Part shown: positions 46,926 to 54,271 of the stretch, piece by piece | Numbering within the stretch: position 1 is the first letter of the stretch | Layout of the letters: every line of letters starts with the position of its first letter | Assembly: GCA_963850605.1 (NCBI GenBank) | Contig: CAWKLX010000007.1 | Span: 1-64,000 of the forward strand | DNA length: 64,000 nt | Direction: 5' to 3' | Origin: BOG-908 sp963850605 | GTDB lineage: Bacteria; Pseudomonadota; Alphaproteobacteria; Acetobacterales; Acetobacteraceae | Notes under the pieces: generated by a model | What the model was told of the DNA's origin: nothing | What the model saw: only the letters and a program-made list of their open reading frames with translations | Database searches by the model: none | Position numbers and translations under genes: made by a program

Positions 46926-48374
46926 ATGAGCCTGACCCTTGAAAACCCGCTCTTCGCCAGGAAGCCGATCGCGGCGAAGGACGGGGACACCGGCGAGCAC
47001 GGTTTCAAGCGCACGCTGGGCCCGCTCAGCCTGGTGGCACTGGGCATCGGTGCCATCATCGGGGCCGGCATCTTTTCGCTGACCGGCATCGCGGCGGCCG
47101 ACAATGCCGGACCCGCCGTGGTGCTGAGCTTTCTGCTGGCGGCCGTGGGCTGCGGCCTGGCCGGCCTCTGCTACAGCGAACTTTCGGGGATGATTCCGGC
47201 CGCGGGCTCCGCCTACTCGTACGCCTATGCCTCGCTTGGCGAGATGGTGGCCTGGATCATCGGCTGGGCGCTGACCCTGGAATATGCGGTGGGGGCAGCC
47301 ACGGTTTCCGTCAGCTGGTCCGGCTATGTCGTCAGTTTTCTCGGTAAATTCGGCCTGGCCCTGCCGCACGCGCTCACCGCCTCCCCGTTCGACACCGATG
47401 CCATGGGCCACCCGTCGCCCGGCATCGTGAACCTGCCGGCAATGCTGATCATCGTGTGCGTCTCGCTGATCCTGATCCGCGGCATCAGTGAATCGGCCAA
47501 GGTGAACGGGGTGATCGTGGCCATCAAGCTGGCCGTCGTGGCCGCCGTGATCGGGTTCGGCGCGTTCTACGTGAAGCCGGCCAACTGGCATCCATTCATT
47601 CCGCCCAACACCGGCGAGTTCGGGCATTTCGGCGTCTCCGGCATCTTTCGCGGGGCGGCGACCGTGTTCTTTGCCTATATCGGCTTCGATGCGGTCAGCA
47701 CGGCGGCGCAGGAGGCGAAAAACCCCGAGCGCGACATGCCCATCGGCATCCTGGGATCGCTGGCCATCTGCACGGTCCTGTATGTGCTGGTCTGCCTGGT
47801 TCTGACCGGCCTGCTCAGCTACACGCAGCTTCATGTATCGGCGCCGGTCTCGGTGGCGATCGGGCAGACGCCGCTGCCATTCCTGAAGGTGGCCGTCGAT
47901 GTCGGCGCCATCGCGGGGCTGACCAGCGTGATTCTCGTCATGCTTCTGGGACAGAGCCGGGTCTTCTACTCCATGTCCAAGGATGGGCTGCTGCCGCGCG
48001 TGTTCTCCGCCATGCACCCTCGGTTTCGGACGCCGTACCTGTCGAACCTGCTGTTCATGGTGTTTGCCGGCCTGGCGGGCGGGTTCACGCCGATCAGCGC
48101 CTTGGGCCACATGACGAGTTTCGGCACGTTGCTGGCCTTCGTGATCGTGTGCGTCGGCGTGCTGGTGCTGCGGCGCATCGACCCGCATCGCCGCCGCGCG
48201 TTCCGCACGCCGTATTCGCCGTATGTGCCGGTGGCCGGCATTATCGTGTGTGGCGCGCTGATGGCCTCGCTGCCGTTGCAGACCTGGCTGCTGGCTTTCG
48301 TGTGGCTGCTGATCGGGCTTGGCGTGTTTTTTGGCTATAGCCGGTTCCATAGCCGGCTGCGCGGCTACGTGTGA
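46926..48374 (+). CDS. APC-superfamily amino-acid permease (CAT-like)
   Basis: Inner-membrane transporter, 482 residues, about 12 helices, of the amino acid-polyamine-organocation superfamily and closest in feel to cationic amino-acid transporter (YfnA/CAT) members. Signature regions: LGIGAIIGAGIFSLTG (helix 1 unwound GAG motif), GCGLAGLCYSELSGMIPAAG, AYIGFDAVSTAAQEAKNPER and SRVFYSMSKDGLLP. ATG 46926 has GAAGGA eight bases upstream. Its stop overlaps the hemB GTG start (GTGA). The substrate is not deducible from sequence. Confidence 0.87.
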   Translation: MSLTLENPLFARKPIAAKDGDTGEHGFKRTLGPLSLVALGIGAIIGAGIFSLTGIAAADNAGPAVVLSFLLAAVGCGLAGLCYSELSGMIPAAGSAYSYAYASLGEMVAWIIGWALTLEYAVGAATVSVSWSGYVVSFLGKFGLALPHALTASPFDTDAMGHPSPGIVNLPAMLIIVCVSLILIRGISESAKVNGVIVAIKLAVVAAVIGFGAFYVKPANWHPFIPPNTGEFGHFGVSGIFRGAATVFFAYIGFDAVSTAAQEAKNPERDMPIGILGSLAICTVLYVLVCLVLTGLLSYTQLHVSAPVSVAIGQTPLPFLKVAVDVGAIAGLTSVILVMLLGQSRVFYSMSKDGLLPRVFSAMHPRFRTPYLSNLLFMVFAGLAGGFTPISALGHMTSFGTLLAFVIVCVGVLVLRRIDPHRRRAFRTPYSPYVPVAGIIVCGALMASLPLQTWLLAFVWLLIGLGVFFGYSRFHSRLRGYV

Positions 48375-49372
48375 GCGCGCCGTTTCCGGCCGGCCGCCCG
48401 CGCCGGCTGCGGCGGCATGAATGGACGCGCCGGTTGGTGGCCGAACACCGGTTGGGCGCCCAGGACCTGATCTGGCCTATTTTCGTCATCGAGGGCAGCG
48501 GCCTGACCGTGCCGGTGGCCAGCATGCCTGGCGTGGAGCGGGTGTCGCTGGACCGGCTGGAGGCGCATGTGGCCGAGGCGGCACGGCTCGGTATTCCAGC
48601 CGTCGCCCTGTTCCCGGCGACGCCGCCGGACAAAAAGGATTCGGAGGGGACCGAGGCGCTCAACCCGGACAACCTGATGTGCAGTGCCGCGCGTCTGCTG
48701 AAGCGCGCCTATCCCGCACTGGGCCTGATCGGCGACGTGGCGCTCGATCCCTACACCGATCATGGGCATGACGGGGTGATCCGGGACGGCTATGTCGCCA
48801 ACGACGAGACGCTGGCCATCCTCACGCGGCAATCGGTCAACCAGGCCCAGGCTGGCATCGATGTGGTGGCACCCTCGGACATGATGGACGGCCGGGTCGG
48901 CGCCATACGCGCGGCGCTGGACGAGGCCGGCCTGCTCCACACCGCCATCATGAGCTATGCGGCCAAGTATGCGAGCGCCTTCTACGGCCCGTTCCGCGAT
49001 GCGCTGGGCTCCGCGAAGTCGCTGCACGGGGATAAGAAGACGTATCAAATGGACCCGGCCAACACCGACGAGGCGCTGCGCGAGGTTGAAGCGGACATTT
49101 CCGAAGGCGCCGACATGGTCATGGTCAAGCCCGGCATGCCCTACCTGGACATCGTGCGGCGGGTGCGTGACCGTTTCGGGGTGCCGACCTTCGCCTATCA
49201 GGTCAGCGGCGAATACGCGATGATCGAGGCCGCGGTCGAGCGCGGCTGGATCGACGGAGAGCGGGCCATGCTGGAGAGCCTGTTGGCGTTCAAGCGCGCC
49301 GGGGCGGATGGCGTGCTGACCTATTTCGCCGTGCGGGCGGCGCGGCTGATGTCAGGCGACGCGCGCCTCTGA
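48371..49372 (+). CDS. hemB: Delta-aminolevulinic acid dehydratase
   Basis: Porphobilinogen synthase, joining two 5-aminolevulinates in tetrapyrrole synthesis. 333 residues from GTG 48371. Schiff-base lysines are in MSYAAKYASAFYGPFRDA and MVMVKPGMPYLDIV. The metal region reads LDPYTDHGHDGV, lacking the cysteine triad of zinc-type enzymes, so this is a magnesium-dependent type. YQVSGEYAMI is conserved. Translation appears coupled to the permease gene. Confidence 0.94.
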   Translation: MSAPFPAGRPRRLRRHEWTRRLVAEHRLGAQDLIWPIFVIEGSGLTVPVASMPGVERVSLDRLEAHVAEAARLGIPAVALFPATPPDKKDSEGTEALNPDNLMCSAARLLKRAYPALGLIGDVALDPYTDHGHDGVIRDGYVANDETLAILTRQSVNQAQAGIDVVAPSDMMDGRVGAIRAALDEAGLLHTAIMSYAAKYASAFYGPFRDALGSAKSLHGDKKTYQMDPANTDEALREVEADISEGADMVMVKPGMPYLDIVRRVRDRFGVPTFAYQVSGEYAMIEAAVERGWIDGERAMLESLLAFKRAGADGVLTYFAVRAARLMSGDARL

Positions 49373-49387
49373 AGCTGTCGTGAAAGT

Positions 49388-49416
49388 GGGGGGCATTCTG
49401 TTGCCCGGGGCCCCCC
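49388..49416 (-). terminator. GC-rich hairpin at the 3' end of ssrA
   Basis: GGGGGGC and GCCCCCC form a 7-bp stem around a 15-base loop, starting 16 bases past the hemB stop. Lying between convergent hemB and ssrA, it could serve both. The minus-strand side is followed by ACTTTC, a poor T-run. Confidence 0.5.
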
Positions 49417-49435
49417 TAACCGCGCGTGTCACTGC

Positions 49436-49474
49436 TTACGCAGCGATCGCGAGCGCCTCGAAGTTATCGTTGGC
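49436..49474 (-). other. tmRNA proteolysis tag frame (ANDNFEALAIAA)
   Basis: Twelve sense codons and TAA, encoding ANDNFEALAIAA. The hydrophobic small-residue end (AIAA) is the ClpX recognition determinant; the AND-N start is where SspB-type adaptors bind in relatives. The resume codon GCC is inferred from the conserved ANDN start. Confidence 0.88.
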
Positions 49475-49753
49475 ACTTGTGAATTGACCCGATGACGGCG
49501 GTATCATGCCGGGCAAAAGGTAAGTCTTTACCACGCGTGTCGAGCCTGTGTCGTCCCCGCATCACCCTGGCGGGTTGGTGGAGACGCCGGGCACTGCCCC
49601 CGGGTCCACAACGCTTATTCCAATCACCGTTTATCGCCATAGTCGGCCGAAGCCGGCATCCAGAAGATAGTCGCGCAACCATTGCGCGGCAAGGGCATCC
49701 AACGAGGCGCGCCAACGCGACCCTCGAACGAACGCGAACGCATTGTCATGGGT

Positions 49754-49781
49754 TTGCCGCTCGGGCTTTGGGGGGTATGAC
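49754..49781 (+). promoter_or_regulatory. Putative sspB promoter
   Basis: TTGCCG (49754-49759) and TATGAC (49776-49781) are 16 bases apart, resembling housekeeping -35 and -10 boxes. The ATG of sspB is 20 bases further on, preceded by GGAGCGAGTG as ribosome-binding region. Confidence 0.35.
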
Positions 49782-49800
49782 AGGGCGTTCGGAGCGAGTG

Positions 49801-50304
49801 ATGGAAGACGACACGCAGGGTCAAGCGCCGGAAAGTCTGCTGCCGTATGACCGGTGGACGGAGGAGGCGTTGCGCGGGGTGATCGCGCGGGCGCTGAACC
49901 ATGCGATCAGCGAGGGGCTGCCTGGGGCGCATCACTACTACATCACGTTCAAGACGGGTTTTCCCGGTGTGGTGCTGCCGGCGCGGCTGCGGCAGAAATA
50001 TCCGGACGAGATGACGATCGTGCTGCAGCACCAGTATGACAAATTGTTTGTCGATGAAGCAGGCGGCGTGTTCGGGGTTAGCCTGTCCTTCGGGGGCGTG
50101 GTGTCCGCGCTGGTCATCCCGCTGGCCGCCGTCACCGCTTTCGTCGATCCGCACGTGCAATACGGGCTGCGCTTCCGCGTGGACGTGCCGGCGGCCGCGC
50201 CGCCCCCGGCCCTGCCCGCGCCCGCACCGGCCGCGGCGCAGGAGGCGACCACCGACACGCCACAGGTCGTGAGCCTCGACGCGTTCCGCCGTAAGCGCGA
50301 TTGA
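49801..50304 (+). CDS. sspB: ClpXP adaptor SspB, alpha-type
   Basis: Adaptor that tethers ssrA-tagged proteins to ClpXP. 167 residues. The substrate-binding domain occupies about 1-120 (LPYDRWTEEALRGVIARALN, HHYYITFKTGFPGVVLP, LSFGGVVSALVIPLAAVTAF). A flexible Ala/Pro linker follows and then a short C-terminal ClpX-docking module (QVVSLDAFRRKRD). This layout matches alphaproteobacterial SspB. It is divergent from the ssrA gene and ends two bases from the convergent glycosidase gene. The in-frame upstream extension to 49492 runs through ssrA and is rejected. Confidence 0.88.
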   Translation: MEDDTQGQAPESLLPYDRWTEEALRGVIARALNHAISEGLPGAHHYYITFKTGFPGVVLPARLRQKYPDEMTIVLQHQYDKLFVDEAGGVFGVSLSFGGVVSALVIPLAAVTAFVDPHVQYGLRFRVDVPAAAPPPALPAPAPAAAQEATTDTPQVVSLDAFRRKRD

Positions 50305-50306
50305 CG

Positions 50307-51689
50307 TTACGAAGCGCGCCGGACCGCCAGCGCCACGTCGCCGCCGAATGCTGGAATTTCCAGCGGCAAACCCGCCTCTGACGCTGTGGCCTCGATGGTC
50401 GCCAAAGGCGTGCCCTCGCGCGTGTTCCAGAGCGACGCACGGTAGGCGCCCGGCGCCAATCCCGGCAGTGTGACGCGGCACCCGGGCGCTATCGCCTGGA
50501 CGACTTGGCCATCCTCTCCGATCCGGTCGGTGCGCAACAGCCAAGCCACGGCCTGCGCGCGATCGCCACACCCAATGGGCGCCACGCCGGACATGTCGCA
50601 GGTGATGTGGGCGGAGATGTTGCGGCGCGCGAAGCACGTCCAGTCGATCAGTTCCAAAAAGCCACCCAAGCCGCGCTGCGCCTCGCGCATGCCCGGGGTC
50701 AGCGTGTGCGGAAACCGGTTGGGCCAGCGCATGCCGCCGCCGGCGCCACCGGAGGCCAGATGCGCCCATTGGATATGGCGGAAATACTCGTCGTCGAACG
50801 CGGCCGGCAACGTGCGGTGGTGGTCCTTGAAAGTGTGGATCGGGCCGTGCTCAGAGTCGAAGAAGGGCCGCCCATCCCGAATTTCGCTCAGCGCCTCCTG
50901 CGTCAACCGGGAAACGGCCAGGGCCGGGGCCACGGTATCACGCGGGTCGTCGATGGTGCCTTCCTCATAGAAATGGCTGTTGGCGAAATCGAGGTTTCCG
51001 TTACGGAAGATCGGCGCGTTCAGCTCCGGCTTCCAACCAAGCTCCGGCCCGAACACCGACACGGTTTGCGGATGCGCCCGCCCGTGCAGACGCATTTCCA
51101 GATCGCGCAGATATGGCCCGACATCGTTGATGTATTCATCGAACGCGCTTGGCCGGTTAGCCGCCTGCGCGGGGTGCATCTCGTTCCACAGATCCCAGGC
51201 GAAGATCGTGCCATTGCCGCCCCAGCGTTCGGTCGCGAATGCCAGCCGCGCGCGCACCAGGCTACGCACGCCGGGATGGACCATCAGTTGCGTGCGCGAC
51301 GGGCACGGGCCGCCATTGGCGCGGTTATAGGGGTGGTGTTGCCAGCGGTTCCACATGAAGAAGGTGTCGAGCGGGGTCAGCAGCACGCGCAATCCGGCTT
51401 GCGCGCACAGGCGGAACAGATCGTCCCACAGCGCCACCATGGCCGGATTGAACCGGCCAGCCGGGCGTTCGAAATAGCGGCCGTCGGTCTGGCAATATTC
51501 CAGCATCAGCCGCAGGCAGGTGACCCCGTGCTCGGCCAGCCAGTGCAGGTGGCGTTCCACGGCCGCCAGGTCGCGCCGGCGATACAGGCCGGACAATTCC
51601 GGCCAGGTGATCGCGTCGTTCTGGCCCACGGGGGTCCAGGCGCGCCCGCCCTCAGTGCGGAAGTATGCCGATCCTGGCGCCCGCTCCAC
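50307..51689 (-). CDS. GH5-like (clan A) glycoside hydrolase
   Basis: 460-residue putative beta-glycanase, resembling mannan endo-1,4-beta-mannosidase-type sequences of glycoside hydrolase family 5. The acid/base is probably Glu170 in FAWDLWNEMHP and the nucleophile Glu280 in FFDSEHGPIHTF, each at a strand end as in clan A. Other typical parts: CLRLMLEYCQ, LTPLDTFFMWNRW. A C-terminal beta domain follows residue ~380. There is no signal peptide, so it would act in the cytoplasm. Substrate unassigned. Convergent with sspB. Confidence 0.72.
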   Translation of the reverse strand: MERAPGSAYFRTEGGRAWTPVGQNDAITWPELSGLYRRRDLAAVERHLHWLAEHGVTCLRLMLEYCQTDGRYFERPAGRFNPAMVALWDDLFRLCAQAGLRVLLTPLDTFFMWNRWQHHPYNRANGGPCPSRTQLMVHPGVRSLVRARLAFATERWGGNGTIFAWDLWNEMHPAQAANRPSAFDEYINDVGPYLRDLEMRLHGRAHPQTVSVFGPELGWKPELNAPIFRNGNLDFANSHFYEEGTIDDPRDTVAPALAVSRLTQEALSEIRDGRPFFDSEHGPIHTFKDHHRTLPAAFDDEYFRHIQWAHLASGGAGGGMRWPNRFPHTLTPGMREAQRGLGGFLELIDWTCFARRNISAHITCDMSGVAPIGCGDRAQAVAWLLRTDRIGEDGQVVQAIAPGCRVTLPGLAPGAYRASLWNTREGTPLATIEATASEAGLPLEIPAFGGDVALAVRRAS

Positions 51690-51711
51690 CCATGGTAGCG
51701 CCGGACCGGCG

Positions 51712-52374
51712 TCAGGAGGCAGGTGGCAGCTCCAACAGGTCGGCGCGGTCGGCGATGCCGTCGCCGTAATCGCTCATTCCCTTGGCGACCGTGCGAATGC
51801 GGTCGGACACCACGCCGGCGTTGATCAGCACGGCCCGTACCGACAGCGCCCGGTCCAAGGAGAGACGCCGCGGGGTGGAGGGATCGTCGGTGGTCCCGGG
51901 CGCCCAGGCGGTCACGGAGAGCTGCTCCGCCGGGTGGGCCACGGCACGGGCGGCCACCACGCGGATCGCGGCGAGCATTGCAGGATTCATGTCGGCCGTG
52001 CCCGGGCCGAAGGCGATGCGCAGCCCATGCGGCAGCGGCGCCACGGCGCCGAGTGCATCAGCGCGGACGGGGATTGGCGGCGGCGGCGGCGCTGGATGGG
52101 GCGGCATGACGAAAGGGGGCGGGGCGATCACGGGGTTGGCCGGGGGCGCGGCGGGCATCGTGACGGTTCCCGGCTTCCTGGTTGGTGCCGCGGCTTTGGG
52201 CCGGGCTGGCCGATGCACCGCGGCCCTACCGGAAGAGGCTGGTTTCGCCACTTTGGACTGTGGCTTGGGTGCGGCTGCAGCCGGCTGCAGCGAGTCCAGC
52301 GCGTGGTCGTCGGTCGCCACCTGGGCCGTGGCCGTCAGCGGCAGTAGCAGGGACAGGACGAGGCCGATGCGCAT
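51712..52374 (-). CDS. Exported OmpA-like domain protein
   Basis: 220 residues. N-terminal signal peptide (MRIGLVLSLLLPLTATAQVA), then a low-complexity Ala/Pro/Lys region to about residue 100, then a shortened OmpA/MotB-type domain (LRIAFGPGTADMNPAMLAAI, LSVTAWAPGTTDDPSTPRRL, LSLDRALSVRAVLINAGVVS). The canonical peptidoglycan-binding NxxLSxxRA motif appears as RRLSLDRALSVR. It may anchor to peptidoglycan or act as a periplasmic spacer; function unproven. Confidence 0.7.
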   Translation of the reverse strand: MRIGLVLSLLLPLTATAQVATDDHALDSLQPAAAAPKPQSKVAKPASSGRAAVHRPARPKAAAPTRKPGTVTMPAAPPANPVIAPPPFVMPPHPAPPPPPIPVRADALGAVAPLPHGLRIAFGPGTADMNPAMLAAIRVVAARAVAHPAEQLSVTAWAPGTTDDPSTPRRLSLDRALSVRAVLINAGVVSDRIRTVAKGMSDYGDGIADRADLLELPPAS

Positions 52375-52464
52375 GGCAGCCCTATAGGCAGGCGCGGCCC
52401 GGAAGTGAACCGAGTGGCCGCAAGGGTGGCACGCGATCGGACAGATCCTGCCGGGCAGCGGCGC

Positions 52465-53319
52465 CTAATCGCCGGCGGGAAAATCCGCGCTGAGCGAGGT
52501 GCTCTCCCATCGGTCGATCTCCGCCTGGAACTGGGTGAGCTTGCCGCGGACCACATCTACCGCTTGGCGACCCAGCAGCAGGTGCAGTGGTGGCGCTTCG
52601 CTCTCCACCGCTTCCACGATGGCGGATGCCGCCCGCACCGGGTCCCCCGCCTGTTTGCCTGAGTAGCCGGAGATACCACGCCGGCGTGCCCCGGCCGTCT
52701 CGGCGTAATCCTCGATATCGTGCTTGGGCCCTTTCAATGACCGCCCGGCCCAATCGGTGCGGAACGGCCCGGGTTCTACGATCGTAACCCCCAACCCAAG
52801 CGGCTTCACTTCACCCGCCAGCGCCTCCGACAATCCTTCCACCGCAAATTTCGTGGCGTTGTAGAAGCCTACGCCGGGAAACCCGACCAGACCGCCCTGC
52901 GACGAGATGTTGACGATGTGGCCACGCTTGCGGGCGCGCATGCCGGGCAGCACGGCCTGAGTCATGGCGATCAGGCCGAAGACGTTGGCCTCGAACATGG
53001 CGCGCACATCCTCGTCGTCGCCCTCTTCGATAGCGGCCATGTAGCCATAGCCAGCATTGTTCACCAGCACGTCAATCGCACCAAATCTTTCTTCAGCCGC
53101 CCGCACCGCGTCGGCGATCTGCGTCTTGCTGGTCACGTCGAGGGCAAGGGACAGCGCGCGGTCGGGTGCGGTGCCCACCAGATCGTGCACCTGTGCCTCG
53201 TTGCGGGCAGTTACCACGGCGCGCCCGCCGCGGCCGAGAATGAGCGAAGCGAGCTCGCGGCCGAAACCGGTGGAGCAGCCGGTTATGAACCAGACGGCGT
53301 TCTTGTCGATGGCAGACAT
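52465..53319 (-). CDS. Short-chain dehydrogenase/reductase
   Basis: Classical SDR oxidoreductase, 284 residues. Cofactor motif TGCSTGFGRELA near residues 13-24, NNAGYG, catalytic Ser in VNISSQGG and the YNATK catalytic pair. The sequence WFITGCSTGFGRELA and the late EPGPFRTDWAG are typical of the oxidoreductases often annotated as YbbO/retinol-dehydrogenase-like. Substrate unknown. ATG 53319 is chosen because upstream sequence is not conserved. Downstream of Ku on the same strand, 37 bases apart. Confidence 0.88.
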   Translation of the reverse strand: MSAIDKNAVWFITGCSTGFGRELASLILGRGGRAVVTARNEAQVHDLVGTAPDRALSLALDVTSKTQIADAVRAAEERFGAIDVLVNNAGYGYMAAIEEGDDEDVRAMFEANVFGLIAMTQAVLPGMRARKRGHIVNISSQGGLVGFPGVGFYNATKFAVEGLSEALAGEVKPLGLGVTIVEPGPFRTDWAGRSLKGPKHDIEDYAETAGARRRGISGYSGKQAGDPVRAASAIVEAVESEAPPLHLLLGRQAVDVVRGKLTQFQAEIDRWESTSLSADFPAGD

Positions 53320-53356
53320 GCGGTATCCCGATGCGGTCTGTCGTTCTGAACGCAGC

Positions 53357-54271
53357 TTACCCCGTGCGTTTGCGTGGCGGCGACTTCGTGGCAGCCTTGC
53401 TGGGCTGTGCCTTGACAGCGGTTTTCGCCGCGGCACGCTTTGGCGCCGGCTTGGGCTCCGATTTGTGCGCAGGTTTACCGGGCGGCGAGTTTTCCACCTG
53501 GCCCAGGCTGCGCTTCAACGCGGCCATCAGGTCGATGACGTTGCCCCGCTCCGGCGCTTCGGCTTCGGGTTTGAAACCCTGGCCCTTGATCTTGGCGTTG
53601 ATCACCTCGCGCAGCCGCGCCTCGTAACGGTCATCGAGATCGGTCGGCGAAAACGCCGCTGCCTGGCGATCGATCAACTGAGTCGCAAGCTGCACCATGT
53701 CGGCGGCCGGCTCCGCCTTGGGCACAGCTTCGAAAAGCCGCTCCGGACTGGCAATATCGCGCGTCTCGTACAGCGTATGCAGGATCAACCCGCGTCCCAT
53801 GGGCATGATCGCCACGGCCCGCTCGCGTCGTGAAACGACGAGGCGGGACAGCGCCACCGACCCGGATTTCCTGATTGCGTCGCGCAGCACGACGTATACG
53901 TCCTGTGCCGCGTCGCCGTCCGGCGCCATATAATAACTGGTATCGTAATAGACGGGATCTATGCTGTCGGCGGTCACGAATTTTTCCACGTTCAGCGTGG
54001 ATGACGAGTCGATGCGCGCTTTCTCGAAATCGTCGTTGTCCAGCAATACGTAATGGCCTTTCTCGAATTCGTAGCCGCGTGCCAGGTCGCCGCGTTTCAA
54101 TTCCTCGTCCGTTTGCGAATCCAGCGTGACCATGCGCACGCGGTTGCCGGTGGCGGGGTTGATGAAGTGAAAATGCAGGTTGGCCGTCTCACGATGCGCC
54201 GTGTAGAGCGCGACCGGGCAGGACACCAGGGCGAGGCGCAGATGCCCGCGCCAGATGGGGCGTTCAGCCAT
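53357..54271 (-). CDS. ku: DNA end-binding protein Ku
   Basis: Homodimeric ring protein that binds double-strand ends and recruits LigD in bacterial non-homologous end joining. 304 residues. The Ku core spans WRGHLRLALVSCPVALYTA to about residue 230 with KGHYVLLDNDDFEKARIDSS and GRGLILHTLYETRDI. A lysine/proline/alanine-rich C-terminal tail (KPAHKSEPKPAPKRAAAKTA) may bind DNA non-specifically. ATG 54271 overlaps the ligD stop by eight bases, so the pair is co-translated. Confidence 0.94.
   Translation of the reverse strand: MAERPIWRGHLRLALVSCPVALYTAHRETANLHFHFINPATGNRVRMVTLDSQTDEELKRGDLARGYEFEKGHYVLLDNDDFEKARIDSSSTLNVEKFVTADSIDPVYYDTSYYMAPDGDAAQDVYVVLRDAIRKSGSVALSRLVVSRRERAVAIMPMGRGLILHTLYETRDIASPERLFEAVPKAEPAADMVQLATQLIDRQAAAFSPTDLDDRYEARLREVINAKIKGQGFKPEAEAPERGNVIDLMAALKRSLGQVENSPPGKPAHKSEPKPAPKRAAAKTAVKAQPSKAATKSPPRKRTG

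Larger units (their letters stand above)
49388..49700 (-). ncRNA. ssrA: Transfer-messenger RNA, circularly permuted two-piece type
   Basis: Rescues stalled ribosomes and tags the incomplete protein. On the minus strand the tag frame reads GCC AAC GAT AAC TTC ... GCT GCG TAA (49474-49436), giving ANDNFEALAIAA, which resembles alphaproteobacterial tags. The gene is permuted: the acceptor piece ends at 49576 with CGTCTCC-A-CCA; a 17-base spacer (49575-49559) follows; the coding piece then starts at 49558 with GGGGACG, which pairs with CGTCTCC to form the tRNA-like acceptor stem. The T-arm is CCGGG/CCCGG with loop GGCAGTG. A GC hairpin (49416-49388) closes the gene. The outer 5' boundary is approximate. 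Confidence 0.9.

Noticed and set aside
46863..48350. 495-codon open frame on the minus strand
   Set aside because: Antisense to the amino-acid permease; rich in Arg, His, Asp and Gln as expected of a complement of membrane-helix codons.
49492..49800. Longer SspB start or separate gene upstream of sspB
   Set aside because: The frame passes through the permuted ssrA gene and encodes no conserved SspB residues before 49801.
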